Shown piece by piece: positions 44,671-58,554 of a stretch of DNA of 64,000 nt (its first letter is position 1; each line of letters opens with the position of its first letter). The DNA comes from Saccopteryx bilineata (lineage: Eukaryota; Chordata; Mammalia; Chiroptera; Emballonuridae): NCBI RefSeq assembly GCF_036850765.1, contig NC_089490.1, forward strand, positions 274,550,482-274,614,481, read 5' to 3'. A model generated the notes under the pieces. The model was given only the letters and a program-made list of their open reading frames with translations, searched no databases and was not told the origin of the DNA. Position numbers and translations under genes: made by a program.

Positions 44671-45480
44671 GGAGGTCCCATTATTGGGTACTTGGCATGG
44701 AAGTAAAGTGGGGAGGAAGCCCTAGAGACAAATCACTAAATTAACCCGCACTTACTTAAAGGCTACTGTGAGCTTGACCTGCCTGAGTGCAATGTGAAAA
44801 CAGATGAAAAAGACTCCCAGCTAAGTGACCCTATCCAGAAGTACCATGCTAAAAAGTCTTAGAAGATCCATCTGTGTGAATTCTGATAAATAGAGAGCTT
44901 AGGGAAATGATGAGAACAAACATGGGAAAATGGGAAAAAGTCCTGAAGGATTCCTGGTAAAAGCTTAGTGCTGGAGGAATTTTTTTCTCTAAATTAATTC
45001 TTCTGCAGGGGCTATTTTCCAACAAGCAGTGTCTTCCCTGTGACCCTTCTCCTTGCAGAAGAGAAGTTTCTCATAAGCTTCCCTGGTGATCCCTTGCAGG
45101 AAGCTCCCTTAATTCATGCATTTCTAGGCCCTGTAGATGATGCAATAGAAAGGCTGGGTTATTTAGGTATCTCCCTCTCATGGCCAGTGGCATTCTGGGC
45201 TACTGGCCTCTAATGTCCATTCCAGGAGAGGCAGAGATGCTTACTAGAGTCTTGGGGAGCCAGAGTCACATCCTCTCAGAGGCCATAGTGGTAGCACAGA
45301 TCTCTGAAGAGGAAGGTCCTGGAACAGAAGAGTGTCTGTATCTCTGCTGTACTAAAAGGCATGGGTTTGAATTCACTTCCAAGGTAACCTTATCACTTGT
45401 GAGCCAAAGGACTGCATCTCAATCCTGAAGCCATGAGAAAAGAAAGAATATCTTCTACTTGGCTAGCACACATAACCTGA
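44671..45480 (+). other. Intergenic, nothing recognised
   Basis: No gene or repeat family is identified. The ORF 45180-45428 has no recognisable features. Confidence 0.45.
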
Positions 45481-45484
45481 AAAG

Positions 45485-45547
45485 GTAAATTTCTGCTGTT
45501 TAAGCCCCAGTCTGTGGTGCTTTGCTACCACAGCCCTAGCAAACTAA

Positions 45548-45548
<1 letters not shown>
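45485..45548 (+). mobile_element. MaLR LTR 3' end (+)
   Basis: 'aaatttctgctgtttaagcc', 'agtctgtggtgctttgctac' and 'agccctagcaaactaaga' are the 3' terminal part of an MLT1-like LTR, cut by a CA microsatellite. Confidence 0.7.

Positions 45549-45586
<38 letters not shown>
45549..45586 (+). repeat. (AC)n microsatellite
   Basis: An uninterrupted run of 38 bases at the LTR end. Confidence 0.95.
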
Positions 45587-45589
<3 letters not shown>

Positions 45590-45590
<1 letters not shown>

Positions 45591-47717
45591 ATGATTTTAA
45601 GTGCTTTGGAGAAAAATGAATAGCAAGTGCAGAGGAGTGCTAGAAGCAGGGCTAATAGAAGGAAGAATGTCACTCTTATGTAGGAAAGTCTCAAAGTCTC
45701 CCTATCCAGGGACATTTGGGATCTGAAGGAAAGAAGGAGGGAACCAGATATGCATACAGAGAAGAGAGCACTGGTCAGAGGGACAGAGGATCCCACCTGG
45801 AAGGGCTGAGAAATGTCAAGGAGGCAGGGGAAGATGGGTGGTAGCAGCTGAGCCAGTGAGTGGTCAGAGGCACCATATTGTAGGAGCTTCCTAGACCCCA
45901 TGATAACAAGTGTCTCAGCAAGTGAGAGTGGAGGGCGGGAGCATGGTGGTGGGTAAGAAGGACTGTGATTCGGAAGATCATTCTGGCTGCTCTGAGCAGA
46001 GAAGGTAAGGAGGCAGAATAGGCAGTGGTGGAGAGATGGCTGAGAGGTGACCTCAGCTATCCAGATGGGAGGTAACAGAGGCTATGAGAGACAGGCCCAG
46101 CTTGGGTACATTCTAGAAGTGGGACAGGCTTGCTGATGGACAGGATGTGGGTGTGAGCAGAGACAGGGGCCAAGGATGATGCCATGATTTGGGGCCCACA
46201 CAGCTGGAAGAATGGGCTTGGGCTTCCTTCAGTGATTGAACAGGAATTAAAGGCAGAATAAACCAGCTCAAAGCAGTGCGGTGGCAGGACAATTTAACAT
46301 TTGAAAAATACTAAGTTGTATTCTATATTTCTTAGTTGTCAAACATTTTCTTCTTTAAACTGCTCTGCTGGAGTTTAAATAGCAACTCTTGACTGCCAGC
46401 TAGAAGGTTTCCATGAGAAATACGCTGGCTTCCCCCGCTCTCTCCGAGGCCCTGAGCCTCCCCTGTCTATGCCTAGATGCTGAGCGGTCCTCGTGGCTGA
46501 ACTCACTGTCAGTTGACAGGCAATTATCTGGGTACATGCAACTTGTTTTTTCTCCCAGCTGCAAATTAGCAAGTCTTTTTTGAGACAACTTAAGCAACAA
46601 TTAGGTGTCCACATGTGTAAATTAATATCCATCTGTGTGGATAGCTGCCCATGGGACTGCAGTGACAACTGGATGAATCCATGCCCCCACACACATATGC
46701 ACACAGATGTTATATTTAGAAAATGAGGCCATGGGGATTGTGATGGTTTGGTACAAATCAGTAGACTTTGTAAAGAGAGCAACTTATTTAATAGAAGTTA
46801 AAACAGAACCCTTGTGTTTAGGAAAGAACCAGTATTCTGTGAAAGAATTCTACAAATGAAAGCAGATGGAAACCACCCCTCCCCTCTGTTTATTCTAATG
46901 ATCACATAATTAACAGCCTAGGTATGTACATGGCTCCCCAAAGCCCACTACTGGGGATGGTGAAGCAGGTTGGACTCCCTGCAGTCCTGAATCTCTGTCC
47001 TTTGTTCCAGAAAGCAACCCATATCTTTCTTACCAGTTGCTCTACTTGTTCTTATGTAAAATTGTAGGGACCCCATTCCTTTGTTGTCAATAACACTTGG
47101 ACACCAGTACTGTCCTAAGAACTACCAGGAGAAGAGCTTACAGGATAAAATTATTGGAGCACAGATTGACTTTGTAAAGAGCCTTTCCTGCAGCCACCTC
47201 CAAGGCTGACCCTCCTGTCTCGATGGCCCTTACCCACAGAGCCCCGCCTGTGCTCCCTGGTCAGCTCTCGGGGGGTTCACAGGCAGCTTTGTCCTGTGAA
47301 GGGTCAGATGGAGAAAATGTATTGAGAGACATTTAGGAGAAAAAATATATATATGACATTTCTGTAAAAAGTAGGTGTTTGACAGAGAGAAAGCGTCAGA
47401 CAGAAAGCAGAGGAATGGACTAATACTTTACTTGAAATCTTTCCTGGGGCTACAGGGCAACTTACGTTGGGGGAACTCTACAGTTTTGGGGTGAGGGTAA
47501 GTAATGAGTAGGGGGATAGGATGGAGAAGAAGGATGCCACCAGACTCCAGTGCACCCATGAAAAAGAGATGCTTTGAGGATTCCTGGCATCTAAGAGGAA
47601 TAGTTCTTCTCCTCCAAGCTTTATTTGACAGTGGTCTTTAAAATTTCCAAAAAGTCACTGTACCAGAGCAGCCCACAGTTGTCTGCGTAGTGCATGGTAG
47701 GGTTTGTTAATTAGCTC
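45590..47717 (+). other. Intergenic, nothing recognised
   Basis: No supportable gene. ORFs of 121-135 codons on the minus strand around 45536-45901 and 46375-46782 have no domains, and the first starts in the CA repeat. Confidence 0.45.
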
Positions 47718-47719
47718 GC

Positions 47720-47766
<47 letters not shown>

Positions 47767-47822
47767 CTCTCTCTCTCTTTTCTTTTCTTTTCTTTTTTTC
47801 TTTTCTTTTCTATTCTTTCTAT
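47718..47822 (+). repeat. (CTTT)n polypyrimidine tract
   Basis: CTTT repeats followed by CT and TTTTC repeats, almost pure pyrimidine for about 100 bases. Confidence 0.95.
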
Positions 47823-49640
47823 TTGTGCCCATGCTTTGATTCCCAGATCTTGTGACCTTTCTCAGGCACTTTGTTCTAAGATCCTAACCACAAGCTATGG
47901 CAAGTGTCAAGATAAATGAAAAATGGATTTGCCAGGCTGACATATTTATAAATCAGCACTAAATATCTCTGTCTGGGCTATAAATGTCTTAGGGCGCTTT
48001 CATCCTGCTGAGAGTAATGTAAACAGTATCTGTGTGCTTGTCTGACCTCTTCAGCATTCTGCTGATTCCAGGCTGGTGAGCCCTTGCTGGGGGCTGGGTG
48101 TGGGGGCCGCGGGGGCAATGGAATGCTTTGGTCACCAAGCTTCTCTGCTGTCCAGACAACAGTCAGTGACTCATCTCACATAGGAGCCAGCAGGGATCTT
48201 TCACCTGGATGGAGATCTCCTGCTTCCCTGGGGATTACGGGGCAGGCAGATAGACTGAGAGGGCTCACTCTTCAGGAGTCCCGGGGGAGAGGGGGCACCT
48301 TCCTGCTAAAATGGGTCTGCACAGCTCCCTTCTTAGGAGCCAGCTCAGAGGCAGGTGTTTTCACTTTGCTCCTATGGGAGCCTGGATGAAGGACATCTCA
48401 CAGAATTAAGTGGAAAGCAACGTTCACTCTAAATTCATTAGCGACATTTTTTTTCTGTAAATTTTAACATTATCTAAAAGACCTTGAAAAGAGAACCTCG
48501 TGCTTTTCAAAGTATCAGACTTTCCCTCTGTTGTTTTTCTGATTGTCTGGATTTCCTGAGTCTGTAGGCCCCCCTCAAACACTGACTCCCATCCTGCTCC
48601 CTCTGAGGCCTCGGGGCAGCCCCGCTCCAGCCTGAGAGCTGAGCTGCGGCAGGCAGGACTGCAGGGGGCGCTCCCTCGCCTTGGTCCCAAGCTCAGTCAC
48701 AGCCACTGTGCCCAGCTGCTGCCCTGCCAGACAGGACCCCATCTCAGCGGGGATGTTGGAGTATAGAGGGACAAGTGAGGACTGTGCCTTGTGCAACCAA
48801 TGACCTACCCACACTACTCTGGCTTTAGCTAAGGTCCAAAGAAATAATAGGTTCAGCCCATTTTGACTTAAAATCTATATTCTTTCCTTTAGACTCAAAT
48901 TCCTTCCTAAATCCTCCCAGACCTCTCCCCTGGGTGTATGTGTGCGGGGGGTGTAGCCCCGGCCCTCCACCTCCAGCTGCCTCTCCTCCCTCCGCAGCGC
49001 ATCTGCAGAGCATCAGAAACAGCCACTGGCTGAGTCCAGTCTTGTGTTTGGCTTACTCCACAGTTTTGGTCACAGATTTGCAAACCATACCTTAGTGCTT
49101 CCCATATTTCTCCCTTCCCTCCACTGCAATCACTGATTAGTTTTCTTTCCCTCCATACCAACTACTGTTTCTCTCCCAACAGCAATTCAGATTACTTTCC
49201 CTCCTGTCTCATGACTGCCCACCCAACAGACTCTACCTGCCCATACATGGGAGGCTACCTGTACTGCCTGCAGTGGCCCCCGGGGTCTCTGCCCACCCTG
49301 AAGCAATTCATCTCTCTTATTCCCACAAGCGCTGTTGTGGGGAATGAGGGCGAAACCACTGGTAGCTCTTTGCAAGTGCAGACGCTGAGTAAAGCAGTCC
49401 GCTGATTCCGGAACAACCCAGTGTCCTAGTGATAGGGGTGTTCTTGACCATCAAGGTCTTATGGCACACCATGAAAAGGGAGTCAGTCTTCAAATGGAAA
49501 TCAGAGTTCATTGGATGGAAGAAGGAGAAGTAAAGGCTGAAGGTAGAGGAGGCACCAAAAATGGTTTATACTTCTGCCTTCAGAAATCCTTGGTTTGGGA
49601 GAAATGATGATGGAAATATCCTTTATAATCTACCTCCCTT
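47823..49640 (+). other. Intergenic, nothing recognised
   Basis: Moderately GC-rich around 48080-48350 and 48560-49010. No exon with splice borders or known domain was found. Confidence 0.45.
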
Positions 49641-49644
49641 GCCA

Positions 49645-49860
49645 GCACATATTGTATATATTTAAAAACATAAGAACAGTTATTTTACCCACATTGACTC
49701 ATTTGATTCTCAGAGGAACCAGGTGATGTGGGCAGGATAGGGTGTCCTTCTCTCTTCTCCAGATGATTCAGCCTCAGGGAGTATAGTGACCTGTCCTGCG
49801 AAACTCGCCAGGTCAGGGGCAGGCAGATGAGCCTGGTCTCATTACTCCACACCCAGGCTT
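49645..49860 (-). repeat. Probable MIR relic (-)
   Basis: 'cattgactcatttgattctc', 'agaggaaccaggtgatgtgg' and 'cagatgattcagcctcaggg' follow the antisense MIR order with high divergence. Confidence 0.6.
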
Positions 49861-50580
49861 GTTTGGAAGGTTGCCCTACTCAGGCCTGTTCACAGAAAGG
49901 CATCATCACAATGGAATACAAAATACTCAACTTAATAGGTATCTTACTGTTCTCTCTTCCTATTTGATAAACACACACACACAGACATATGCACACATTT
50001 CAATAAATATAAAAACAATATCTTCTTAAGTAATAATTGTTACCAAAACATCTTTATTGTGTTACTGAGATATGACCGTGAATAAGCATAGATACAGAAC
50101 CTGCAATTTATTCAATAGGAAAACAGCGGCTGACATCTTCTGTCTTCCTTCCTTGTGAAATTTTCATTGGTTACCAATTAGGATAATGTCTCCTTGGAGA
50201 ATCTTTAAGACAAAATTCCCATTTGTTTGCAGCACAGTTGAACCATCACAATACCTACAGTCACCCAGGGAGCCCTCTCCCCAGGAGCACCAGCCTGATG
50301 TGGCCGACCTCTCCCTCTGGTGCTTGCCCATATGAAGGACAGCCCACAAATAGTGCAGTCCATACCACCATTTCCCTAATTACAAAATTATCACATACTT
50401 ACTCTAAGGAAATTTGGAAACAACTAGGGGGTGGGGGGATCTCCGCTGGCCTTACCAGCTAGAAATAATCTTACTATTAAATAATTTGTGTATTGACTTC
50501 CAACTTTTAAAAAAGTATTTTGTGATTACCACATTGTAGATGTTAAATTAAGACTCTTTCCACTCCACTCTAAAAGTTAA
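49861..50580 (+). other. Intergenic, nothing recognised
   Basis: A short CA run at 49973-49983. Nothing else is recognised. Confidence 0.45.
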
Positions 50581-50582
50581 TT

Positions 50583-50741
50583 CAACAGGGGAGATATATG
50601 GTGATGGACAAAGACTTGACTTGGGGGGATGAACACACAATACAGTGTACAGAGATGTGTTGTTGAACTGGGCACCTGAAACCTGTATCATTATGTTGAC
50701 TAGTGTCACCCTAATAAATCTGATAAATAAATAAATAAAAG
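50583..50741 (+). mobile_element. L1 3' tail (+)
   Basis: 'gatatatggtgatggacaaa', 'gacttgacttggggggatga', 'cacctgaaacctgtatcatt', 'gtgtcaccctaataaatctg' and the AATA-rich tail form the terminal 3'UTR of a bat-type L1 with its AATAAA. Confidence 0.8.
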
Positions 50742-51295
50742 CAGATTCCCTGAGTTGGTGTTGGATGTATAGACTCTCCCAGTGGCTTCAGAAAGCTGTT
50801 CCCTTGCCCAGAAGCTGTCTGAGGAGGGTGGAGGAACTGCTGACTTCAGCCTAACCTACTATCTCTTCCACCTCTTGGGTTTCTGTGTATCCTTATGTCT
50901 AGAAAAAGGATTCCACTGTTTAAAATGTTTTTTTTTAAAGCTCACTGCAGTAGGGTCATTTAAATGTGCTATGTTTCTGTTAAGGACAAAATTTCACTTT
51001 CTGGTGATACCTTCATGGTGTACCTACCACTGTCCAGTTCAACCCATTACCACTCGTTCGTGAGCAGGGTCTCAAGGTCAAGCCTTTGACAGCATCAAAG
51101 AAAGGAACTCTCTAGCTTTTTAGTAACTTAATTTTGTGAAAAGAGTATTTTTTTGAGTTTTAGATACTCTCAAGTGTGCTGATAAAGCATGGAGGTGAGT
51201 GTGCAGAGGGTGTGAAATTTACACAATGCAACTCATTTTAAAAAAATAGTTGTAGATTTTTGCTCGGACAGTAGATCTTAAAAGTTCTCATCACA
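50742..51295 (+). other. Intergenic, nothing recognised
   Basis: No gene or repeat family is recognised between two L1 tails. Confidence 0.45.
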
Positions 51296-51445
51296 AAAAA
51301 ATGTATAACTATGTGTGGTGATGGATGTGAGCTAAATTTATTATGGTGATCATTTCATAATATATGCATATATCAAATCATTATGTTGTACATCTGAAAC
51401 TAATATGTCATATGCCAACTGTATCTCAATAAAAAATATATGTGG
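51296..51445 (+). mobile_element. Older L1 3' tail (+)
   Basis: 'gtgtggtgatggatgtgagc', 'ttatgttgtacatctgaaac' and 'caactgtatctcaataaaaa' match an older primate-shared (L1MA-like) 3'UTR terminus. Confidence 0.75.
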
Positions 51446-51835
51446 CATGTTTCTTTAGAGAACTGAACTCCCTTCAAATGGCCATCATACTGCTGATGGC
51501 AGAGACAACTGAAGTTGACTAGTTAACTGCAACCCCGAGTTCTTTCACGGATACCTTTCTGAGCCATATACTTAGTAGTGCTAACGGCTCAGGCTCTCAG
51601 ACAAGAATGATCTCACCTCCAACAACACCCCACTTCTTCTTCCAAGCATCTGTGCATCTATTACTTTGCACTCTCAGCTGGATCCTACTGCCTCACTCTC
51701 TTCTGTGCCAGCCCCAAGTGTCCCTAGCTAATGGGCCTCATGGCCCGAGGATGTTTTCTCTGAGTCATACTAATACGCATATATTGATATCTGATTATGG
51801 TTTTAATTGGCAGTTCCCTGGTATATAAAGCTGAG
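51446..51835 (+). other. Intergenic, nothing recognised
   Basis: No feature is recognised. Confidence 0.4.
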
Positions 51836-52305
51836 CTCTTTGCGATGAGCTTATTTGCCATTGCACATCTTCTTTGACAAAGTATTCTTTCACATCTTTT
51901 GCCCATTTTTATTGCATTATTTGTCTTCTTATTTTTAAGTTTTGATTTTTTAGTAAAGGAATTCTTACCAGATATGTGTTTTGCAACTATTTTCTCCCTA
52001 ACTCTGGCCTATCTTTTTCTTTTCTTAACAGTATCTCTCATGGAGCAGAACCTTTAAACTTTGATAAAGTCCACTTAACCAGTTTTTCATTTTATGGATT
52101 GTGCCTTAGTGTTGTATGTGACTGGTCTCTAATTTAAGATCACAGATATTTAATCTTATGTTTTCATCTATAAGTTTTATAGAATAAGGTTTTCTAAGTC
52201 TATGATTCACTCGAGATATTTTTTTGTATAAGATGTGAGGTTCATTTTTTGGCATACAGATAGATGTCCAGTGGTTCCAATACCATTTGATGAAATAACT
52301 TTTAT
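51836..52305 (-). mobile_element. L1 ORF2 fragment (-)
   Basis: Antisense L1 phrases 'tttgcccatttttattgcat', 'ttaccagatatgtgttttgc' and 'ggttccaataccatttgatg'. Decayed, with no open frame. Confidence 0.75.
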
Positions 52306-52309
52306 TCAT

Positions 52310-52520
52310 ATTACATGTTACAGATACACAGCCCTAAAAAATGTGTTTACGTGGACTTCCTAATTTAATCTTCAAAACCATCCTGTAAGCAAGGAGATAA
52401 GTTATTAACCCTGTCCCTCTGTGATAGCCAGGGGACCCAAGGCAGAGTGTGTGAGTGTTTGCCCAGCATCACCCAAGCCCTGAAGGCAGAGCTGAGACCT
52501 GAATGGTGATTGACTGACCC
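52310..52520 (-). repeat. Probable MIR relic (-)
   Basis: 'taatttaatcttcaaaacca', 'cctgtaagcaaggagataag', 'gcccagcatcacccaagccc' and 'gcagagctgagacctgaatg' follow the antisense MIR order. Confidence 0.6.
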
Positions 52521-53899
52521 CAGCCCTTGGCTCTTCTTTGGGTCGGAGAGGAGTATGGTCAGCCTAAGTTAGTCTCCTCCACCTTTGAGCAGCAGACTTA
52601 CCCCATGAGTTCTAGGCCTTCCACAGCACTGCATGTGTGTCCTATTGCCAGCTCACTATGGGGCTAAAACGACTCAAAGTTTCAGTACATCTTTAACCCA
52701 TACACCCCAAGTCATCAAGACTGGCATAGGAGAGCCCTTTCTATACCCACACAAGCTACTCAGACTATAGAGAAGGTTGAAAAGAGTGGGCAGGAGCCAC
52801 AGACTCCCACTAGGGACCAAGAAACATCTCAGATGAAGGAAAAGGGTTGATTGCTTCAGACCCAATAAGAGATAGCCTCCTGTAGTGCCAATGCTTTACT
52901 TTCAAAAGAAGGGAAATGCAAGTCCACCCCGGATAAACATCTTAATGTGGCCCCACCCGGTATAACCATCTTAATGAAAAAGCCAAGGCACTTGTATTTT
53001 GGTGCATTTCTGGGTTTCCTTTATCCTATTCTAAACATTAGTTTTGGACAGCATGCTAAAGCCCCACTCTCATTTGATCTTATCCTTTGTAAAATCCTGA
53101 CCATCCCAATGGTCTTGTGCTTCTTTTAAGTTTTCAATAAATAAACACAGTCTGGCACGGTCACCCCCCAGTGAGGTGACACATCAGTGCCCCGAATGCA
53201 TCTCATCAATCATAAGATGGTGAAACATCTCTAATTGTAAAAGGTCTTGTAATTGTACATGTTTCTGATATTTCTTTATTTAAAAATTATAGACCCAGCT
53301 ATTTAAAAATTAAAGACTCAGCTATTTAAAAATTCAGCTTAGACTACTCAGGAGAAATATTTGTGTTGTGAAGCACAGAAATATGTGAGGCCTTTCATTT
53401 TAGATCTTTGATTATAGAAAGGAACAGTAACCTATCACTAACCACTAATACTATTCCCTATAGGATTAAAGTGTGCATTGATAATAGGACTTCGCTGAAA
53501 GACTAATTTTTAATTTTTACTTGAGAAAATAAATTGCTTTATCTGATTGCTATGGTTTGGTTTTAATGTGAGTGGCACTAATTTTGCCAGTGCATTTGTT
53601 ACACTATTGATCTCCTGTCTAACTGCAGTCATCACCAGCAGCATTTGTTACATATAACTGCCCTCGATACCCTCGCTGTCTGTAAGAATCGGTTCCTCCA
53701 TGGCCAACACAGGCCACAACAGTTGCACAAACTACTCATGCTGACCCAGCATAGGTCCTATTGACTGCAAGATGGTCCTCAACACCCCGAGTGGAGAGAG
53801 GCACTGCCACGGGTTCTGACAGAGAGACACCTTCTTTCCGAATTGTGTTCTGACTCCGAGTCAAACTGCTAACAAGCGCTGTTTGGACAACTTGCTTGG
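52521..53899 (+). other. Intergenic, nothing recognised
   Basis: Contains three short tandem 'agctatttaaaaatt' repeats around 53296-53334. No gene or repeat family is recognised. Confidence 0.45.
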
Positions 53900-53904
53900 A
53901 TACT

Positions 53905-54250
53905 CAAGCTGTTATAGGTTACCATAGACCAGGGGCTTACAAAAAAAATAATTTCTCGCAGTTCTAGAGGCTGGACATATGCGTTCAGATTGCCAGCTTG
54001 GTTGGGTTCTGGTGAAAGCCCCCTCCTAGTTACAGACAGCCATCTCCTCGCTGTTTCCTGATAGGGCACAAAGACAGCTAACTTGCTCTTTTCTAATAAG
54101 CCACCAATTACATCATGGGGCCCCACCCACATGACTTCATCTAACCCTAATCACCTCCCAAAATACCGAACTTCAAATACTATAGCATTGGGAGCAACAC
54201 TTCAATACAGGAATTTGGAGGGGATACCAACATGCAGTCTATTGAACCTT
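53905..54250 (-). mobile_element. MaLR-type LTR fragment (-)
   Basis: 'ttctcgcagttctagaggct', 'ttgggttctggtgaaagccc', 'atcatggggccccacccaca' and 'taatcacctcccaaaatacc' follow the antisense MaLR LTR order. Confidence 0.65.
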
Positions 54251-55838
54251 TTATTTCCACCCCATTCCTAAAGGCTCCAACCACAGGTACAGCCTGTGTC
54301 AGACCATCTCCAAGGCTCCCACCATTTTTCTAGTTCTCTATTTCCTTCAAAGTCAATTACTTTTGACCTGAGAGAAGGAATGCAGTAGAAATGAATGAGA
54401 TATGGTTCATGCTATATAACTCCCTGCATTGTTTCCCACAATGGAAGGAGAAATCTACTCACTGAACTTGAAAATTAACACATGATTGAACAATGGATGA
54501 ATGAAGGGGTGGATGGACAACTATATCAACAAAATTTGATATTGTTAGCAAACCAATTTTATTTTGTTTAATATGGACAAAATGTTTGAAAGCTAAGGTC
54601 ACAGATTTATATTACTCAATTACAAGAAATTTGAGGCTGAAAATTCCATGATCATTTCTATAGTAATAAATTAAAGTTCAGTGTAACTAAATTCTGGAAA
54701 ACATATCATTCCTCACTCAGGCATTGTAAGTTATTTGTAAAACCTCTGAATTAGATGTGCATTTTAAAAATAAAAACACAATTTTTTAACAATGAGGTAG
54801 AAATCATAGTTATGAATATACTTTTGTATGTTTCTGTGTCTGTATTGTGTTTCTATAGTCCTAGAAATAACTTACAATCATGATATTTAATGTTCAACTC
54901 TTTGTGGAAACACAATACAATCAGTCTCCTGTGTGTCAAGCCCACAGACTTGAGACACTTACCTTCAGAAAGATGTGATTGCTGTTGCCTTAAGTTTGTC
55001 ACCTCCTGGGATGCCTACCAAAGAAAACGGTTGGCTTTTTCCCAAGCTGGAGGCCATAAATATTACAAGGACAAAGAGGATGGCATTTTTGAGAAACTGG
55101 AGTGAACTTGACTCATTGAAATTCTTTTAAATGTAAACAGCCTATAATCATGAAAGAGAGACTCACTTTGGACATGAACTATTCCCACACCTAAAAGGAA
55201 AATAAACCAGCCCAAAATACACAAACATAAAGCACAATGTTACCAAAGAGGCATTAAGAGACATCTTATCCAGCTGCAGATCATGAAAGAAATAGACATG
55301 TGAACACAACCTTTTCTGTAGCTGGGCAGCCCCCGGCAGCCCCTGTAGCTGAAGGATCCTGGGAGGCACGCGTTCCTGAAAGACAGACACAGGCTTGGAA
55401 AATCAAAGCGTCCAGACACCACAACATATTTTGGATTATCTTGACTACTGCAATCATTCCCTCCAGGACGCATCAAGATGAAATGTCCACATTCTCTGAC
55501 ATGCCAAGGAGGAAAAACAAAGGAAAAGGACATGCTATGGAATCAATATTTCAGATTTTTAAATGTTTTTTAAAAATTATTTGACTCATTAGGTCAGTTA
55601 TAGCAGTTAAATCACTGTGTCTGCTTAGACACAGCCTGGGCTGTCTTTGCACTATTAAAAAGCATGTTCACTGCTGTACTAGAGAGAGGAATTAAAATAA
55701 TGGGTGGGTGGCAACATTGTCACATTACCAAATGGACTCTCCCCTCTTTCATTATACAGATGCATTTTTTCCCTGTGAGTACCTATATTTCCAGAAGATA
55801 AACATGACAAATATTCTACCTACATGTCCTACTTCACT
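54251..55838 (+). other. Intergenic, nothing recognised
   Basis: AT-rich unique-looking sequence. Overlapping ORFs on both strands at 55163-55584 show no known domain. Confidence 0.45.
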
Positions 55839-55839
55839 G

Positions 55840-56162
55840 AGACTACTCTAACAAAATACCAGAAACTGCATGGCTTATGTAAACAAAAAGAAATTTATTT
55901 CTCACAGTCCTGAGAGTTAGAAGTCCAAGAATAAGGTACCAACCAATTCAGTGTCTGTTCAGACATCTGACCTCTCACTGTGTCTTCAAAGGGTAGAAGA
56001 GAGCTTTTTGCGGTCTCTTTCATAAGGGGCACTTGTCTCATCATGAGGGTTCTGCCCTCATGACCTAAACACCCTCCAAATGTTCTACCTTCTAATACCA
56101 TCATATTGGGGTTAGGTGTTCAGCATGTGAATGGAGGGGGACAGAACATTCAGTCTATAGCA
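55840..56162 (-). mobile_element. MaLR-type LTR fragment (-)
   Basis: 'actctaacaaaataccagaa', 'gaaatttatttctcacagtc', 'gagggttctgccctcatgac', 'tcatattggggttaggtgtt' and 'acagaacattcagtctatag' give a nearly complete antisense LTR. Confidence 0.75.
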
Positions 56163-58554
56163 TCCCAGACTTTCCCTAACCATACACTTTCCTACACACA
56201 GAATTCACTGGGGGAAAGGGTTGTTGTTAACAGTGTAAAATGAGGTTGGAGTTGTACGTGAGAATGCACAGACGGTTAAGACCATGAGCCCACTCTGCAG
56301 GACTGGCTAGAGCGCATTCTCTCATTTCACCCTCACTCTTCTCCCAGCTCTCTGGTTTGTGTGCGTGGCTCTAGTTCCCCAGTGTCCTGGATCTGCTAAG
56401 GGAGCAACAATTCCCAACACGTATGTCTACAGGTGTTTGTCAGTCCTTGTGTCCTTCCTGGCTGAGGTCTCAGCCAAGGGAGGGAAACCAGAAGTCCCAC
56501 TGTCATCCTCAAGAACCAAACCCCCAAATGTAACCTGAAATAAAGCCCAAAGTCCATCATCTCCTCTCATGCCTTACGTACTACTTGCTTCTCCTGGATT
56601 TAATTTCAGCCTTTTTTCCTAAGTAATGGAAATCACTGAAGGAAACGCAGAGGTTGGGATAAACATATACAAGGTTTACAGGGCCATGGCAAGGACAGCT
56701 CTCATTTCAGCAGCCCCAAACACATTCACATCATTGGTGCTGGGAGGGGGCTGCCTTGCCTTCTGAAGACTGAAGAGCAGTGGGATCAGTGGCTTCACAG
56801 AGGGTTCTTTCCCCACGTGTGCGACCATTAATGGACTTTTAGAGTCATCCTATGACCAGTGGTCATATTTGATGGAAAATGACCAGTGGAATAAAGAACT
56901 GCCTGTCAATGAGCACACCCCACCCAAAATCTTTTCACAAGGTCTCTACAATGAATAGTTCTTGTAGGTTTACCTAAATAATGGGGTATGTTTTTGAGCA
57001 GATGCAGAAAGCTGAGATGCAATGATTAAAAAGCAGAGAAATGCTTTTCGGTTTTCATTTTTTTCTTAATCTAAGCTGAAGAAATGTGACATGTTTGTCA
57101 GAATGTGTTGGCTTCAGTGAGCTCTGAACATATGAGGCTTCTATCGGGAACTGAGGCAACTGGTGGCCCAGGTCGTCTCTCCCCCTGTGGACATCTGTTT
57201 CTCTGTCACTAAAAGTGCTTTTCCTTTGTGGGGAAGACAAAAGCATCACTGGGACACCAGACACATTTAGCAAACAGAGCTGGCTGGGTACAGAGAGTGC
57301 AGTCCCATAAATCTTCCTTCCTCTTCATCTGCCCCAGAAGGATTAGGATAAACATCTGTGTTAGAAATGGCCACCTGGAAAATGAAGGCAGAAGCAGAAC
57401 TGGGCATCATGGCCCTGAGATGCTAATGCCAGTCAGTGCAGAATCTGAGCAGAGAAGGCAGTCTTAACTCCAGTTCAGTCCCTCTGTTCTCACCATGTTT
57501 TTCACGAATGCATCAAATTCTGGGAGTCCTGGTGATTAAAGGGCCACCCTCATGAGGGAGTTCACTTATTATATAGGAATTTGAAGTCAAAGCGTAAGAT
57601 TTGTCAAAGAAACTCAACAAATGTGAGGTTGTTGATGCTGAGGGTTTCCAGACTTGATTTGGGTCCTTGCAACTTAGACCTCCCAATGCCTTTTCCTGAT
57701 GCCTGCATCGGAGTTCCGCAGGAATGCATGCCTGGTAATGGACGTGGCAGACAACTGAGCAACTGACATATGAGCTTCTGAAAAATGCATCCACCTATCC
57801 CACTTCACCATGCTGCACTGTTCTTATCCCAGTCCCTGTTGCCCGTGAACTTGGGAAGAAAGCAGAGTATCTACAGAAAGACCAAGAGCTCTGAAAAATG
57901 CTTACAGAGATATTTCTCATTTATAGCTTAAGTTTTAGCATAAATGAAGATTTTCTTCCCATGGAAGCAGGATAACTACCCTTTATCATTAGTGCACTGC
58001 TTCATTCATCACAGTGTATTTACGGAGCACCTACTAAACACCAGGCTATGAGATATAAGCATTGCTCCAAGCTATAGAGCCCCTCTCTCTGAGCACGAAC
58101 CCACCAGACCTTGGGAAGGAAATGGGGACCTGGAGGTTCTCTTGCGTGTCAGCCTTTTTCCACATGCCCTTCAATAAACAATCCAACACACCCCATGAGT
58201 CTTGTCTATAGAGAGATCACTGAAGAAATAAATTCTGACATGTCCCTTGGCAGCAAAGTCGAGAACCTCTTCAAATGAGTTACATCCAGTTTGATGTAAT
58301 TTTGAATAAAGGAGAAATAAAAAATAAGTCTTTTGATCAAATGTCCTGAATTTACAATAAGGACCAACAATTTGACTTGATCTATTCAAGGTTACAGGGA
58401 ATGATAGAGCTGGATTAAAGCCTTCCTCCTCAGCAATAGACATTCCAATGAAAATAAGAACTGAGAAATGATATGAGCCCCCCCACCAGCTCTCACACTG
58501 TAGTAGATGTGGGTGGAGATCAGCCAAGGGCCTGTGAAAACACACTCAGAGCTC
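56163..58554 (+). other. Intergenic, mostly unrecognised
   Basis: A possible MIR/L2-like phrase ('cggagcacctactaaacacc') lies near 58023. ORFs here, including the 124-codon minus-strand ORF at 58171-58545, have no recognisable domain. Confidence 0.45.
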